60,263 nt of DNA from AG41 sp035943095. GTDB taxonomy: Bacteria > Gemmatimonadota > Gemmatimonadetes > Gemmatimonadales > GWC2-71-9. The notes beneath the pieces are model-generated. The model did not search any database. It was not told the origin of the DNA and saw only the letters and a list, made by a program, of their open reading frames with translations. The stretch spans positions 1-60,263 of the forward strand of contig DASZCN010000028.1 in assembly GCA_035943095.1 (NCBI GenBank), in the 5' to 3' direction. Positions 37,646-44,561 of this stretch are shown here, one piece after another. The first letter of the stretch is position 1. Each line of letters starts with the position of its first letter. Position numbers and translations under genes: made by a program.

Positions 37646-37834
37646 TCAGTCGGAGCAGTCGCCCAGAGGGTAGAAGAAGCCGCAGTTCGGGCAGGGGTTC
37701 CTGCAACCCCACGGCCGGGGTAACACCTCGGCCCCGCACCGCAGGCAGGTGGGCCGCGGCCTAGCCCAGGCGATAGGCGCCGGTGAGGAAGGGGTTGGCG
37801 TGGCGCTCGCGGCCGACGGTGGTTTCGGGTCCAT
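37646..37834 (-). CDS. Small zinc-ribbon protein
   Basis: A frame ending CLRCGAEVLPRPWGCRNPCP-NCGFFYPLGDCSD shows paired cysteines (C-x2-C, C-x3-C-x2-C) typical of a structural zinc ribbon. The PCPNCGFFYPLGDCSD ending looks like a conserved small-protein family. The start is uncertain: the ATG at 37834 gives 62 residues but overlaps the end of the metallo-beta-lactamase gene by 74 bases in another frame, and a non-standard start nearer the first Cys is possible. Role unknown. Confidence 0.5.
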   Translation of the reverse strand: MDPKPPSAASATPTPSSPAPIAWARPRPTCLRCGAEVLPRPWGCRNPCPNCGFFYPLGDCSD

Positions 37835-38399
37835 GACCGCTGTACACGATGGTTGAATCGGGGAGCGTAAGCAACTCTCGCTCGATGCTCCGGATGAGCG
37901 TCTCGGAATCACCACCCGGCAGGTCCGTACGACCGATGGACCCCTGGAACAGCACGTCCCCCGTGAATACGACGCCTTCGCCCTCGAACACAACGCTGCC
38001 GGGCGAGTGCCCCGGCGCGTGGCGCACCCGGAACGCGAGTCCTCCGACCGGCAGCACGTCCCCGTGCGCCAGTGCACGGTCGGGCACGGGCATCGACTCG
38101 GCGAGCATGCCAAACGCGTGAGCCTGCTCGGGGACGTGATCGTACAGCACGCGGTCTGCGGGATGCACGTACACGGGAGCGTTCGTGTCCGCTTTGAGGC
38201 GGGGGACCCCGAGCACGTGATCGATGTGCGCGTGCGTCAACCAGATTCCCACCGGCTTCACGCCCGCCGCCGCGAGTTTGTGCGCGATCAGGCCGGCTTC
38301 CTCGCCCGGATCGATGATCGCACACGCACCGCTGGGCTCGTCGATCACGAAGTAGCAGTTCTCTGCGAACTGTCCGTTGGGGATCTGCACGACGCGCAT
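37761..38399 (-). CDS. Metallo-beta-lactamase-fold hydrolase (glyoxalase II-like)
   Basis: The 212-residue protein has the binuclear metal motif THAHIDHVLG (HxHxDH), further ligands in HAPGHSPGS and FTGDVLF, and the closing YSGHGPET His. These make an intact MBL-fold hydrolase of the hydroxyacylglutathione-hydrolase/persulfide-dioxygenase-like group (short form without the C-terminal helices of GloB). Thiol-ester hydrolysis is the likely chemistry. It lies 11 bases after trxB in a redox-gene array. Confidence 0.85.
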   Translation of the reverse strand: MRVVQIPNGQFAENCYFVIDEPSGACAIIDPGEEAGLIAHKLAAAGVKPVGIWLTHAHIDHVLGVPRLKADTNAPVYVHPADRVLYDHVPEQAHAFGMLAESMPVPDRALAHGDVLPVGGLAFRVRHAPGHSPGSVVFEGEGVVFTGDVLFQGSIGRTDLPGGDSETLIRSIERELLTLPDSTIVYSGHGPETTVGRERHANPFLTGAYRLG

Positions 38400-38410
38400 G
38401 CCGACGCCGC

Positions 38411-39361
38411 CTAGTCGGTCTGGCGCACGGCCGTGAGGTACTTCTCCACGGCGATCGCCGCCGTGGTCGCGTCGCCCACCGCCGTGGTGATCTGGCGCGT
38501 GAGCTGGCTGCGCACGTCGCCCGCCGCGAACAGGCCGGGGATCGTCGTCATCATCCGCTCGTCGGTCACGAAGTAGCCGTTCGCGTCGTGCTTCGCATGT
38601 CCTTCCACGAGTCCTGAATTGGGTTGGAAGCCGATGAAAATGAAGACGCCTCCCACCGTCAGGTTCGAGTGTTCACCCGTCCCCGTGTCCTCGAGCACCA
38701 GGCGTTCGGCTCCCTTGGTTGTCCCCTTGATCTCGAGGACCCTCTTGCTCCAGACGACCTCGATTTTGGGGTTCGCGAACGCCCGCTGCTGCAGGATCTT
38801 GGACGCCCGGAACCGGTCCCGGCGATGGACGATGTACACTTTGGCCGCGTAGCGGGTGAGATACTCGGCCTCCTCCACCGCGGCGTCCCCGCCACCGACG
38901 ACCGCCAGGATCTCACCCTTGAAGAAGGCCCCATCGCACACTGCGCAGTACGACACGCCTCTACCCGCGAACTCCTTCTCGCCAGGCACACCGAGCTTCA
39001 CGGGGGTGCCACCGGCGGTGAGGATCACGGCGGGCGCCCGATAGGTGTGGCCGCGCGCCGTGGCGACGTCGAACCAGCCGTCCGGTGCCTTGCGAATCTT
39101 TTCGACCGTGTCGGTGACGATCTCGGCGCCGAACTTCCGCGCGTGCTCGGTCATCCTTTGCGCCAGCTCCCAGCCCTTGATGCTCTCGAACCCGATATAA
39201 TCTTCGATCAGGTCGGTATTCAGGAGCTCACCCCCGGGCGCGCCGCGCTCGATGGTGAGGCCCTTGAGCATGCCCCGGCCCACGTACATGGCCGCGCACA
39301 GACCGGCCGGGCCCGCCCCGACGATGATCACGTCATATCCGTTGGCTGTGCGATCAGTCAT
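38411..39361 (-). CDS. trxB: Thioredoxin-disulfide reductase
   Basis: The 316-residue flavoprotein has FAD motif VGAGPAGLCAAMYVGRG (14-30), the redox-active pair Cys139/Cys142 in SYCAVCDGAFF, the NADPH motif VVGGGDAAVEEAEYL and the C-terminal FAD loop GLFAAGDVRS. It reduces thioredoxin with NADPH. It lies in the same array as the TGA-containing peroxiredoxin and AhpD-like genes and could feed electrons to them through thioredoxin. It overlaps the upstream fusion gene by eight bases. Confidence 0.95.
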   Translation of the reverse strand: MTDRTANGYDVIIVGAGPAGLCAAMYVGRGMLKGLTIERGAPGGELLNTDLIEDYIGFESIKGWELAQRMTEHARKFGAEIVTDTVEKIRKAPDGWFDVATARGHTYRAPAVILTAGGTPVKLGVPGEKEFAGRGVSYCAVCDGAFFKGEILAVVGGGDAAVEEAEYLTRYAAKVYIVHRRDRFRASKILQQRAFANPKIEVVWSKRVLEIKGTTKGAERLVLEDTGTGEHSNLTVGGVFIFIGFQPNSGLVEGHAKHDANGYFVTDERMMTTIPGLFAAGDVRSQLTRQITTAVGDATTAAIAVEKYLTAVRQTD

Positions 39362-40541
39362 GCGCTCGCCATTCCAGTCGCGGAACGTCTCCCTGCCCCG
39401 CCAGGGCGCGCGCGAGCCGCGCGCGAAACATCACCGTCTCGAACTCCACATCGGGCCGCTGCGGCACCGCCAGCTTGTCCAGCGCGGCGGCCCCGACGAC
39501 GGCGACACCGTGCTGGTTCCCATGTTCCTTGTGCAACAGCGCCGCCGCGCCCTGGATCAAGCCCTGCCAGACACGAGCAGCGCCCTCGTCGCCGTCGCTA
39601 ATAATAGAACGCCAGACGGTTTCCAGCGCCTCGTGGGCGAGCCAATAGTCCCCGGCATTGAACAGGTCGCGAGCGCGCGTCAGGATCGCTTGACGCTCCT
39701 GAGACGTCATGGGCGGGAGAGGATGGTAGAGGACGGTAGAAGACGGTAGAGACGGGGGCGCATCTGAATCCTCTCCCGCCCTCTCCCGCCCGCTGCCGTC
39801 TTCTACCGCCCCGATCCGCAACATATTCAGGGCCCCGTGACACGAGCTGATCGTCCCGACCAGGACCGACACCGCCGTCCCGCGCTCGCCGGCCTGTTGC
39901 ACCAATGCGTCGCCCTCGAGCACCGCGTCGACCGCGAACGTGCCGACGCCGAAGACGTGATGGCGGCAGACGAACAGCGCGGGTCCGACGACCGGAACCC
40001 CCGCGTCGCGCAAGCGTGCCACCAGTCCGCGTACCGCTTCACCCATCTCCCACGTGCGTTCGCTTCCGATCGCGGGGCAGATCGCGGGTTCGATGCAGTG
40101 GGTGGGACAGATCCAGTCGGCGAACGATACGTAACGCGTCCCGTCGGGGGTGGCAGCGGTCCGGTCGTACGGCGTGTCGACGTTCCCCGGCACGGGCGCT
40201 ACGTCGATCGCTCGCTCCGGCCAGCGCTCGCGGGCCCGCGCGAGCACCCACTCGAACATGAGATGCGGCATGTGAGGAGAGGGCACGATGTAGTCGCGCG
40301 GTGCAGCGGCACGCGGTGCGCCAGCCCTCCCCAGAAACTCGTAAAAAAACTCGGCCCAGTCGCGCGTGACGAACGCACGGTCGGGCGCCTCGCCCAGCTC
40401 GGCCCGCGCCCGGCACGCGGCGTTGCGATCGACCACGATCACCCGGCGAAAGCGGGCCTTGCCGCGCTCGCGCGCCTTGGCGAGCTGTTTGGCGTAAAAG
40501 GTTCCGTAGCACCCGCCGCCGACGATGATCACGTCGCGCAT
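39354..40541 (-). CDS. FAD/NAD-binding protein fused to DUF309 domain
   Basis: From the ATG at 40541 (AAGG seven bases upstream) the frame encodes about 395 residues. The N-terminal ~250 have a dinucleotide-binding start (DVIIVGGGCYGTFYAKQLA) and then RVIVVDRNAACRA, but no named family. The C-terminal ~110 are a helical DUF309 domain (TRARDLFNAGDYWLAHEALETVWR, LIQGAAALLHKEHGN). The two are joined by a Ser/Pro-rich linker encoded by a GC-rich inverted repeat (39711-39810). DUF309 is usually a separate small protein, so either this is a true fusion or the repeat has joined two genes; a Met begins the DUF309 part (MTSQERQ). Confidence 0.75.
   Translation of the reverse strand: MRDVIIVGGGCYGTFYAKQLAKARERGKARFRRVIVVDRNAACRARAELGEAPDRAFVTRDWAEFFYEFLGRAGAPRAAAPRDYIVPSPHMPHLMFEWVLARARERWPERAIDVAPVPGNVDTPYDRTAATPDGTRYVSFADWICPTHCIEPAICPAIGSERTWEMGEAVRGLVARLRDAGVPVVGPALFVCRHHVFGVGTFAVDAVLEGDALVQQAGERGTAVSVLVGTISSCHGALNMLRIGAVEDGSGRERAGEDSDAPPSLPSSTVLYHPLPPMTSQERQAILTRARDLFNAGDYWLAHEALETVWRSIISDGDEGAARVWQGLIQGAAALLHKEHGNQHGVAVVGAAALDKLAVPQRPDVEFETVMFRARLARALAGQGDVPRLEWRAHD
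39711..39810. repeat. Composite inverted and tandem repeat in the fusion linker
   Basis: GGGCGGGAGAGG (39711-39722) pairs with CCTCTCCCGCCC (39770-39781) and CGGTAGAAGACGG (39734-39746) pairs with CCGTCTTCTACCG (39796-39808). The unit GGTAGA-x-GACGG is tandemly repeated. A related unit occurs in the E2 linker at 44165. All of it is translated in the linker between the two domains. Confidence 0.7.
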
Positions 40542-40566
40542 CACGACGCCTTCGGCCGGCGTCGCG

Positions 40567-41292
40567 CTAGACATCGCCCCCGGTCACCGGAAGGATCTCG
40601 CCGCTCACAGCGCGCGCCTCCTCGCTCGCCAAGTACAGGACCGCCGCCACGAGCTCGTCGAGCTCCACCCACCGGACTTTCGCGTCCCCCATCTGCGCGA
40701 GGTTGTCGGCCGTTTTCATCGTTCCGGGCGCGACCGCGTTGACGCGTATCCGGTCGTCGCGAAGCTCGCGCGCCAAGGCGCGTGTGAGGCCGGCGACCGC
40801 CGTCTTGGCGGCGGTGTACATGGCCATCTGGTTCTGCGGCTTCAGGACGGCGACCGACGCGAAGTTCACGATCGCCCCGCCTCCCCGTGCGCGCAGCGCC
40901 GGAATCGCCGCCTGGCACACGTAGAACGTGGTCTTCACGTTGATCGCCAGCTCGCGCTCCAGGCGGTCGGGGGTGAGCTCGGTGACGGGGCCGAAGCTGA
41001 CGAGGCCGCCCGCGACGTTCACCACTACGTCCAAGCCGCCGTAGCGCTCGCGCGCCGCGGCGACCGCGCGCCGAGCCGCGTCCGGCGCAGTGAGGTCGCC
41101 GGCGACGGCGTGCACGGTGAAGCCCGCCGATCCGAATTCCGCGGCCCGTTCCGCCACGGCGGCGGCGTTCGCGTCCGCGATCACGAGCTGCGCGCCCGCC
41201 CGTCCGAAGCCCTGGGCGACGGCATGTCCGATTTGACCGACCCGGCCGACACCCGTCACGAGTGCGATTTTGCCGCGGAAGTCAGGAGGCAC
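40567..41292 (-). CDS. Short-chain dehydrogenase/reductase
   Basis: The 241-residue classical SDR has a cofactor loop GVGRVGQIGHAVAQGF (variant of TGxxxGxG), the NVAGG motif (NAG-like), the catalytic serine in NFASVAVL and the YTAAK catalytic Tyr-Lys. It ends in GEILPVTGG. The acidic residue after beta-2 (VIADAN) suggests NAD preference. Substrate unknown. It overlaps the peroxiredoxin gene end by 11 bases and the next gene's longest frame by eight. Confidence 0.87.
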   Translation of the reverse strand: MPPDFRGKIALVTGVGRVGQIGHAVAQGFGRAGAQLVIADANAAAVAERAAEFGSAGFTVHAVAGDLTAPDAARRAVAAARERYGGLDVVVNVAGGLVSFGPVTELTPDRLERELAINVKTTFYVCQAAIPALRARGGGAIVNFASVAVLKPQNQMAMYTAAKTAVAGLTRALARELRDDRIRVNAVAPGTMKTADNLAQMGDAKVRWVELDELVAAVLYLASEEARAVSGEILPVTGGDV

Positions 41293-41722
41293 GCGCGACG
41301 ATCTCGTCGACGGGTGGCGCGCCGCGACGCGCGAAGGCGACCGTGCCGTCCCGATCCACCACGTACACCGAGCGCTGGATGCCCCGATCGTCGTCTTTCA
41401 AGGCGTGATACGCGCGGGCAATCGTTCGGTCCGGGTCGGACAGCAGCGGGAAATTGAAGTCCAACTTCCGGACATAGCCGGCGTGGCTCTCGATGCCGGC
41501 CGGGTTCACGCCGAAGGGCTGGATGCCCGCTCGCTGGAACGTCTTCATCTCGTCGCGCACGGCGGAGAGTTGGCGGTTTCACCCAGGCGTGTTGTTGCCC
41601 GGATAGAAGACGAGCGCGACCGCGGTCGTTTTCAAGACGTCGGCGAGACGATAGGTCTTGCCGTCCGATGCCTGGGCGGTGAAGGCGGGCGCCTTGCTCC
41701 CGATCGCCAACAGATCGCTCAC
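41282..41722 (-). CDS. Peroxiredoxin with TGA at the peroxidatic position (probable selenoprotein)
   Basis: From GTG 41722, which overlaps the PHP gene stop (GTGA), the frame runs 47 codons to a TGA at 41579-41581 and continues in frame to 41282, 146 residues in all. The TGA falls in FYPGNNTPG-U-NRQLSAVRDEM, precisely the peroxidatic cysteine of the Bcp/PrxQ-like TPGC motif. Both flanks are normal AhpC/TSA peroxiredoxin (GSKAPAFTAQASDG; PLLSDPDRTIARAYH; RSVYVVDRDGTV). No other Cys remains, so it would be a 1-Sec enzyme reducing peroxides with an external thiol. Prx selenoproteins are established in other bacteria. A pseudogene is unlikely because the downstream half is fully conserved. Confidence 0.88.
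41548..41581 (-). promoter_or_regulatory. UGA codon with a weaker SECIS-like hairpin
   Basis: Downstream of the TGA the minus-strand RNA can pair UCUC-CGC with GCG-(bulge CGAC)-GAGA around a loop CGU starting 17 bases after UGA. The second loop base is G. The position fits a bacterial SECIS, but the bulge makes it weaker than the one in the AhpD-like gene. Confidence 0.4.
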
Positions 41723-42654
41723 GACGGGCCTCCCCGTTCAGGGTTCGGTGCGACGGTTTCGCGCGACACGGCGGCGCGACGGTGTTCGAGCTGCTCGAGC
41801 CACTCGATCGGAATCTCCATTCCGCCGAGCGGGGCGTGCGAGTCCCCCAGCTCCGCGTCGCCGTGCCAATCGGACCCGCCGCTGATGCCAAGGCCCAAGC
41901 GCTCGGCGATCGCCGTGAGCCGGCGCTCGTTGCCGGGTGAGTGGCTGGGGTGCCGGACCTCGAGGCCATCGAGGCCCTGCGCCTGAAACTGTCGAATCTG
42001 GGCTTCGGTCCCGTGGTCGCCCAGGTGTGCGGCGACGGCAATCCCTCCCACCTCGTGTACCAGGGCCGTGACCTGCTGCAACGTGGGAAGCGGTTTCTCG
42101 ACGTAGGCGGGCCGACCCCGGCCCAGGTAGCGCGCGAAGGCCTCGTTCATGTCGAAGCTCGCACCCAGCTCGATGAGTACCCGAGCCACGTGCGGGCGAC
42201 CCAGGGCACCGCCGTCCGCGACCCGTTCGACGTCCGTGAGGTCGATGTCGATGCCCAGGCGCTGCAGCTGCGCCACGATCTGCTCCGCGCGGCGCCGGCG
42301 CGCCGAGCGCGTCCCGGCCAGGAATTCCTCTAACCGCGCCGACCCGGGCGGCAGGAAGTAGCCCAGCAGGTGCAGCTCACCCCAGGGCGCCCGCACGCTG
42401 AACTCGGACCCCGACACGACGCGCACGCCGCAGGCCTCACCCGCACGGGTGGCCTCCGGAACGCCGGCGGTCGTGTCATGATCCGTGAGCGCGATGGCGG
42501 CGAGCCCGGCTGCCTGGGCCAACCGCGCGACCTCGGCAGGCGCGTACTCGCCGTCCGAGGCCGTCGAATGGCAATGCAGATCAACGCGCGCCGTAGGCTC
42601 CTTCCGGCGCGGTCCACGCCGGCTGCGACTCGCGGAAGAGCTGTACGAGCTCAC
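41719..42654 (-). CDS. PHP-domain phosphoesterase (RNase AM/YciV-like)
   Basis: The PHP metal site is clear: DLHCHSTASDGEYAPAEV, ALTDHDT and the later H/D motifs GGIAVAAHLGDH and GGSDWHGD. Homologues hydrolyse 3',5'-nucleoside bisphosphates or trim RNA 5' ends. The best start is not certain: the GTG at 42654 gives 311 residues with a basic leader overlapping the preceding gene by 74 bases, but there is no start codon at the domain border. It overlaps the peroxiredoxin start by four bases, so it leads the redox array. Confidence 0.85.
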   Translation of the reverse strand: MSSYSSSASRSRRGPRRKEPTARVDLHCHSTASDGEYAPAEVARLAQAAGLAAIALTDHDTTAGVPEATRAGEACGVRVVSGSEFSVRAPWGELHLLGYFLPPGSARLEEFLAGTRSARRRRAEQIVAQLQRLGIDIDLTDVERVADGGALGRPHVARVLIELGASFDMNEAFARYLGRGRPAYVEKPLPTLQQVTALVHEVGGIAVAAHLGDHGTEAQIRQFQAQGLDGLEVRHPSHSPGNERRLTAIAERLGLGISGGSDWHGDAELGDSHAPLGGMEIPIEWLEQLEHRRAAVSRETVAPNPERGGPS

Positions 42655-42850
42655 GCTCGGACATCTCCGCGAGGGCGGCGTCCGGGCTGCGATTGCCGAC
42701 CGGCGAATACCGTGTGAAGCGGCGGCGCCGGTCGGGCCCGGTACCCTGTTCGAACATCAACCCGAACTCGTCTCGCCCGTACACGGTCACGCGACCCGAA
42801 GGAAACACCCGCCAGGGTGCGCCGTCCACGATGATCATCGATCCCGCCAT
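42581..42850 (-). CDS. Hypothetical protein
   Basis: An 89-residue protein (MAGSMIIVDGAPWRVFPSGRV...) with an N-terminal beta-rich part and a helical C-terminal half (DAALAEMSERELVQLFRESQP). No signal peptide or metal motif. Codon use and its place between co-directional genes support it as a real gene. Start at ATG 42850 is preferred to a longer frame beginning at 42910. Not recognised. Confidence 0.6.
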   Translation of the reverse strand: MAGSMIIVDGAPWRVFPSGRVTVYGRDEFGLMFEQGTGPDRRRRFTRYSPVGNRSPDAALAEMSERELVQLFRESQPAWTAPEGAYGAR

Positions 42851-42870
42851 CGCTTCCTCCCCCTCAGGCC

Positions 42871-43185
42871 CTAGGCCTCGCTGCCGGCCGCGAGGGACAC
42901 CTCGGTCCACAACTCCCAGGCGTCCGGCGCGTACGTACCGAGGCTTTGCAGCCGGCGCTCGAGCTTGATCTCCTCGGGCAACCGCGACGCCTGGGCGCGG
43001 TGCGACATCTCCGTCTGGCTCTCCGAGAACTCGGTGAACAGCTGGGGATCCTTGGCGTTGCGGAAGATCCAGATGCGCTGACCCCGCGCCTCGGCGAACT
43101 CACACAGCTCCCGGAGGGTGGCGAGGTAGTCCGCCTCGTTCGTGGGCGGCACCCGCACCCGTGCGGCCGTGAGCACCTTGGGCAT
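42871..43185 (-). CDS. Hypothetical protein, dimeric alpha/beta-barrel-like
   Basis: A 104-residue protein (MPKVLTAARVRVPPTNEADYLATLRELCEFAEARGQRIWIFRN) with a beta-alpha-beta plan resembling antibiotic-biosynthesis-monooxygenase-like (ABM) stress-response domains. No cofactor residues can be named. It follows the E2 gene's region with a two-base gap to that gene's stop and 20 bases to the next, all on one strand. Confidence 0.6.
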   Translation of the reverse strand: MPKVLTAARVRVPPTNEADYLATLRELCEFAEARGQRIWIFRNAKDPQLFTEFSESQTEMSHRAQASRLPEEIKLERRLQSLGTYAPDAWELWTEVSLAAGSEA

Positions 43186-43187
43186 GG

Positions 43188-44552
43188 CTAGATCGCTCCC
43201 TCGGGGAAGTCCTCGAGCGCGCGCTTCACGTCGGCGAGGAACCGGTCGGCGTCGGCGCCGTCTACGACGCGGTGGTCGTACGACATCGAGAGCATTCCCA
43301 TCGTCCGGATCGCGATCGTGTCCGTACCGTCGGGAAGCGTCACCACCTTAGGTCGCTTCTCGATCGTACCGACGCCGAGGATCGCCACCTGGGGCTGGTT
43401 GATGATCGGCGCGCCCGCGAACGACCCGAACACGCCCGGGTTCGTGATGGTGAACGTGCCGCGCTGAATCTCGTCGGGTGACAGTTTCTTGCTGCGTGCC
43501 CGGTCACCGAGATCGTTGATCGCCCGGGCGAGCCCGGCGAGTGACAGCTCGTCGGCGCGCTTTACGACGGGCACGATCAACCCCCAGTCGAGAGCCACCG
43601 CGATGCCGACGTTCACGTCACGGCGGTAGATGATGTTGTCGCCCGAAACCGCGGCGTTGACGACCGCGTGCTTGCGCAGATTTTCCGCGGCGGTCTTCGC
43701 AATGAACGCGAGGTATGTCAGATTCACGCCGCGCTCGGCATAGGTGGCCTTGTGCCTGCGGCGCAGCTCCGCGATCCGGCTGTAATCGATCTCGAAGAAG
43801 CTCGTCACGTGCGCCGACGTGCGCCGCGACAGGATCATGTGATCCGCCGTGATCTTGCGGATCTTCGAGAACGGCTCGACCCGGTCGCCCGGCCACGGCT
43901 CGACGACGGGGTGCTCGACGGGGCCAACGGCAGGGAGCGGGGCGCGGGGAGCGGTACCTGCCGGAGCGCCGACCGCCGTCCCGACGCCGCGCTCAATCAC
44001 GCCTAGGATGTCCTGCTTGGTCACCCGCCCCGCGAACCCCGTCCCCGGGATGGTCGAGATATCGACCTGGTGCTCGGCGGCGATCTTCCGGACGAGCGGC
44101 GTGGACTTGCGGCGCAGTCGCTCCTCGGCGGTCTCGGTCCCGTCCCCGCCCTTCCCGGTCGGGGCGGTAGAAGGCGGTAGAGGGCGGGAAGGGGCGGTCG
44201 GCGCCGGTGCAGGCTTCGGTGCGGCCGGCGGTGCGACCGCGACGGTAGCCCCCGATGCAGCGGGTGCCCGCTGGGCTGCTGCAGAGGGGGCTACCGTCGC
44301 GGTCGCGCCCTTGTCGGTTTCGATCACCGCCACGAGCGTCTGCACCGGAACCGTCTGCCCTTCCTGCACCTTGATCTCCGCCAGCACACCCGCCGTGGGC
44401 GCGGGGATCTCCGCGTCCACCTTGTCGGTCGAAATCTCGAAGAGCGGCTCGTCCCGCTGTACTGCGTCGCCGAGCTTCTTGAGCCACTTGGAGAGCGTGC
44501 CTTCGGCGATCGACTCTCCCATCTGGGGCATGAGCACGTCTATCCGAGCCAT
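43188..44552 (-). CDS. Dihydrolipoyl acyltransferase (E2) of a 2-oxoacid dehydrogenase
   Basis: The 454-residue E2 has one lipoyl domain with the lipoylated Lys44 in EISTDKVDAEIP, an Ala/Pro/Thr-rich linker, a peripheral-subunit-binding domain (STPLVRKIAAEHQVDISTIPGTGFAGRVTKQDIL), a second linker and the catalytic core ending in SYDHRVVDGADADRFL (His/Asp of the acyltransfer site). One lipoyl domain and linked E1 alpha/beta genes fit pyruvate or branched-chain complexes; substrate cannot be fixed. Both linkers contain GC-rich repeats seen elsewhere in the window. E3 is not adjacent. Confidence 0.93.
   Translation of the reverse strand: MARIDVLMPQMGESIAEGTLSKWLKKLGDAVQRDEPLFEISTDKVDAEIPAPTAGVLAEIKVQEGQTVPVQTLVAVIETDKGATATVAPSAAAQRAPAASGATVAVAPPAAPKPAPAPTAPSRPLPPSTAPTGKGGDGTETAEERLRRKSTPLVRKIAAEHQVDISTIPGTGFAGRVTKQDILGVIERGVGTAVGAPAGTAPRAPLPAVGPVEHPVVEPWPGDRVEPFSKIRKITADHMILSRRTSAHVTSFFEIDYSRIAELRRRHKATYAERGVNLTYLAFIAKTAAENLRKHAVVNAAVSGDNIIYRRDVNVGIAVALDWGLIVPVVKRADELSLAGLARAINDLGDRARSKKLSPDEIQRGTFTITNPGVFGSFAGAPIINQPQVAILGVGTIEKRPKVVTLPDGTDTIAIRTMGMLSMSYDHRVVDGADADRFLADVKRALEDFPEGAI
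43933..43962. repeat. GC-rich repeat copy in the E2 linker, first type
   Basis: This stretch, starting GGGAGCGGGGCGCGGGGAGC and ending GGTACCTGCC, shares its ends with the first arm of the inverted repeat at 32792-32815 (GGGAGCGGGG ... AGCGGGACCTGCC). It is translated as part of the Ala/Pro linker before the catalytic core. Confidence 0.55.
44165..44187. repeat. GC-rich repeat copy in the E2 linker, second type
   Basis: CGGTAGAAGGCGGTAGAG followed by GGCGG is nearly identical to CGGTAGAAGACGGTAGAG in the DUF309-fusion linker (39734-39751). It lies between the lipoyl and peripheral-binding domains. Confidence 0.55.
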
Positions 44553-44561
44553 ACCTTCTCC

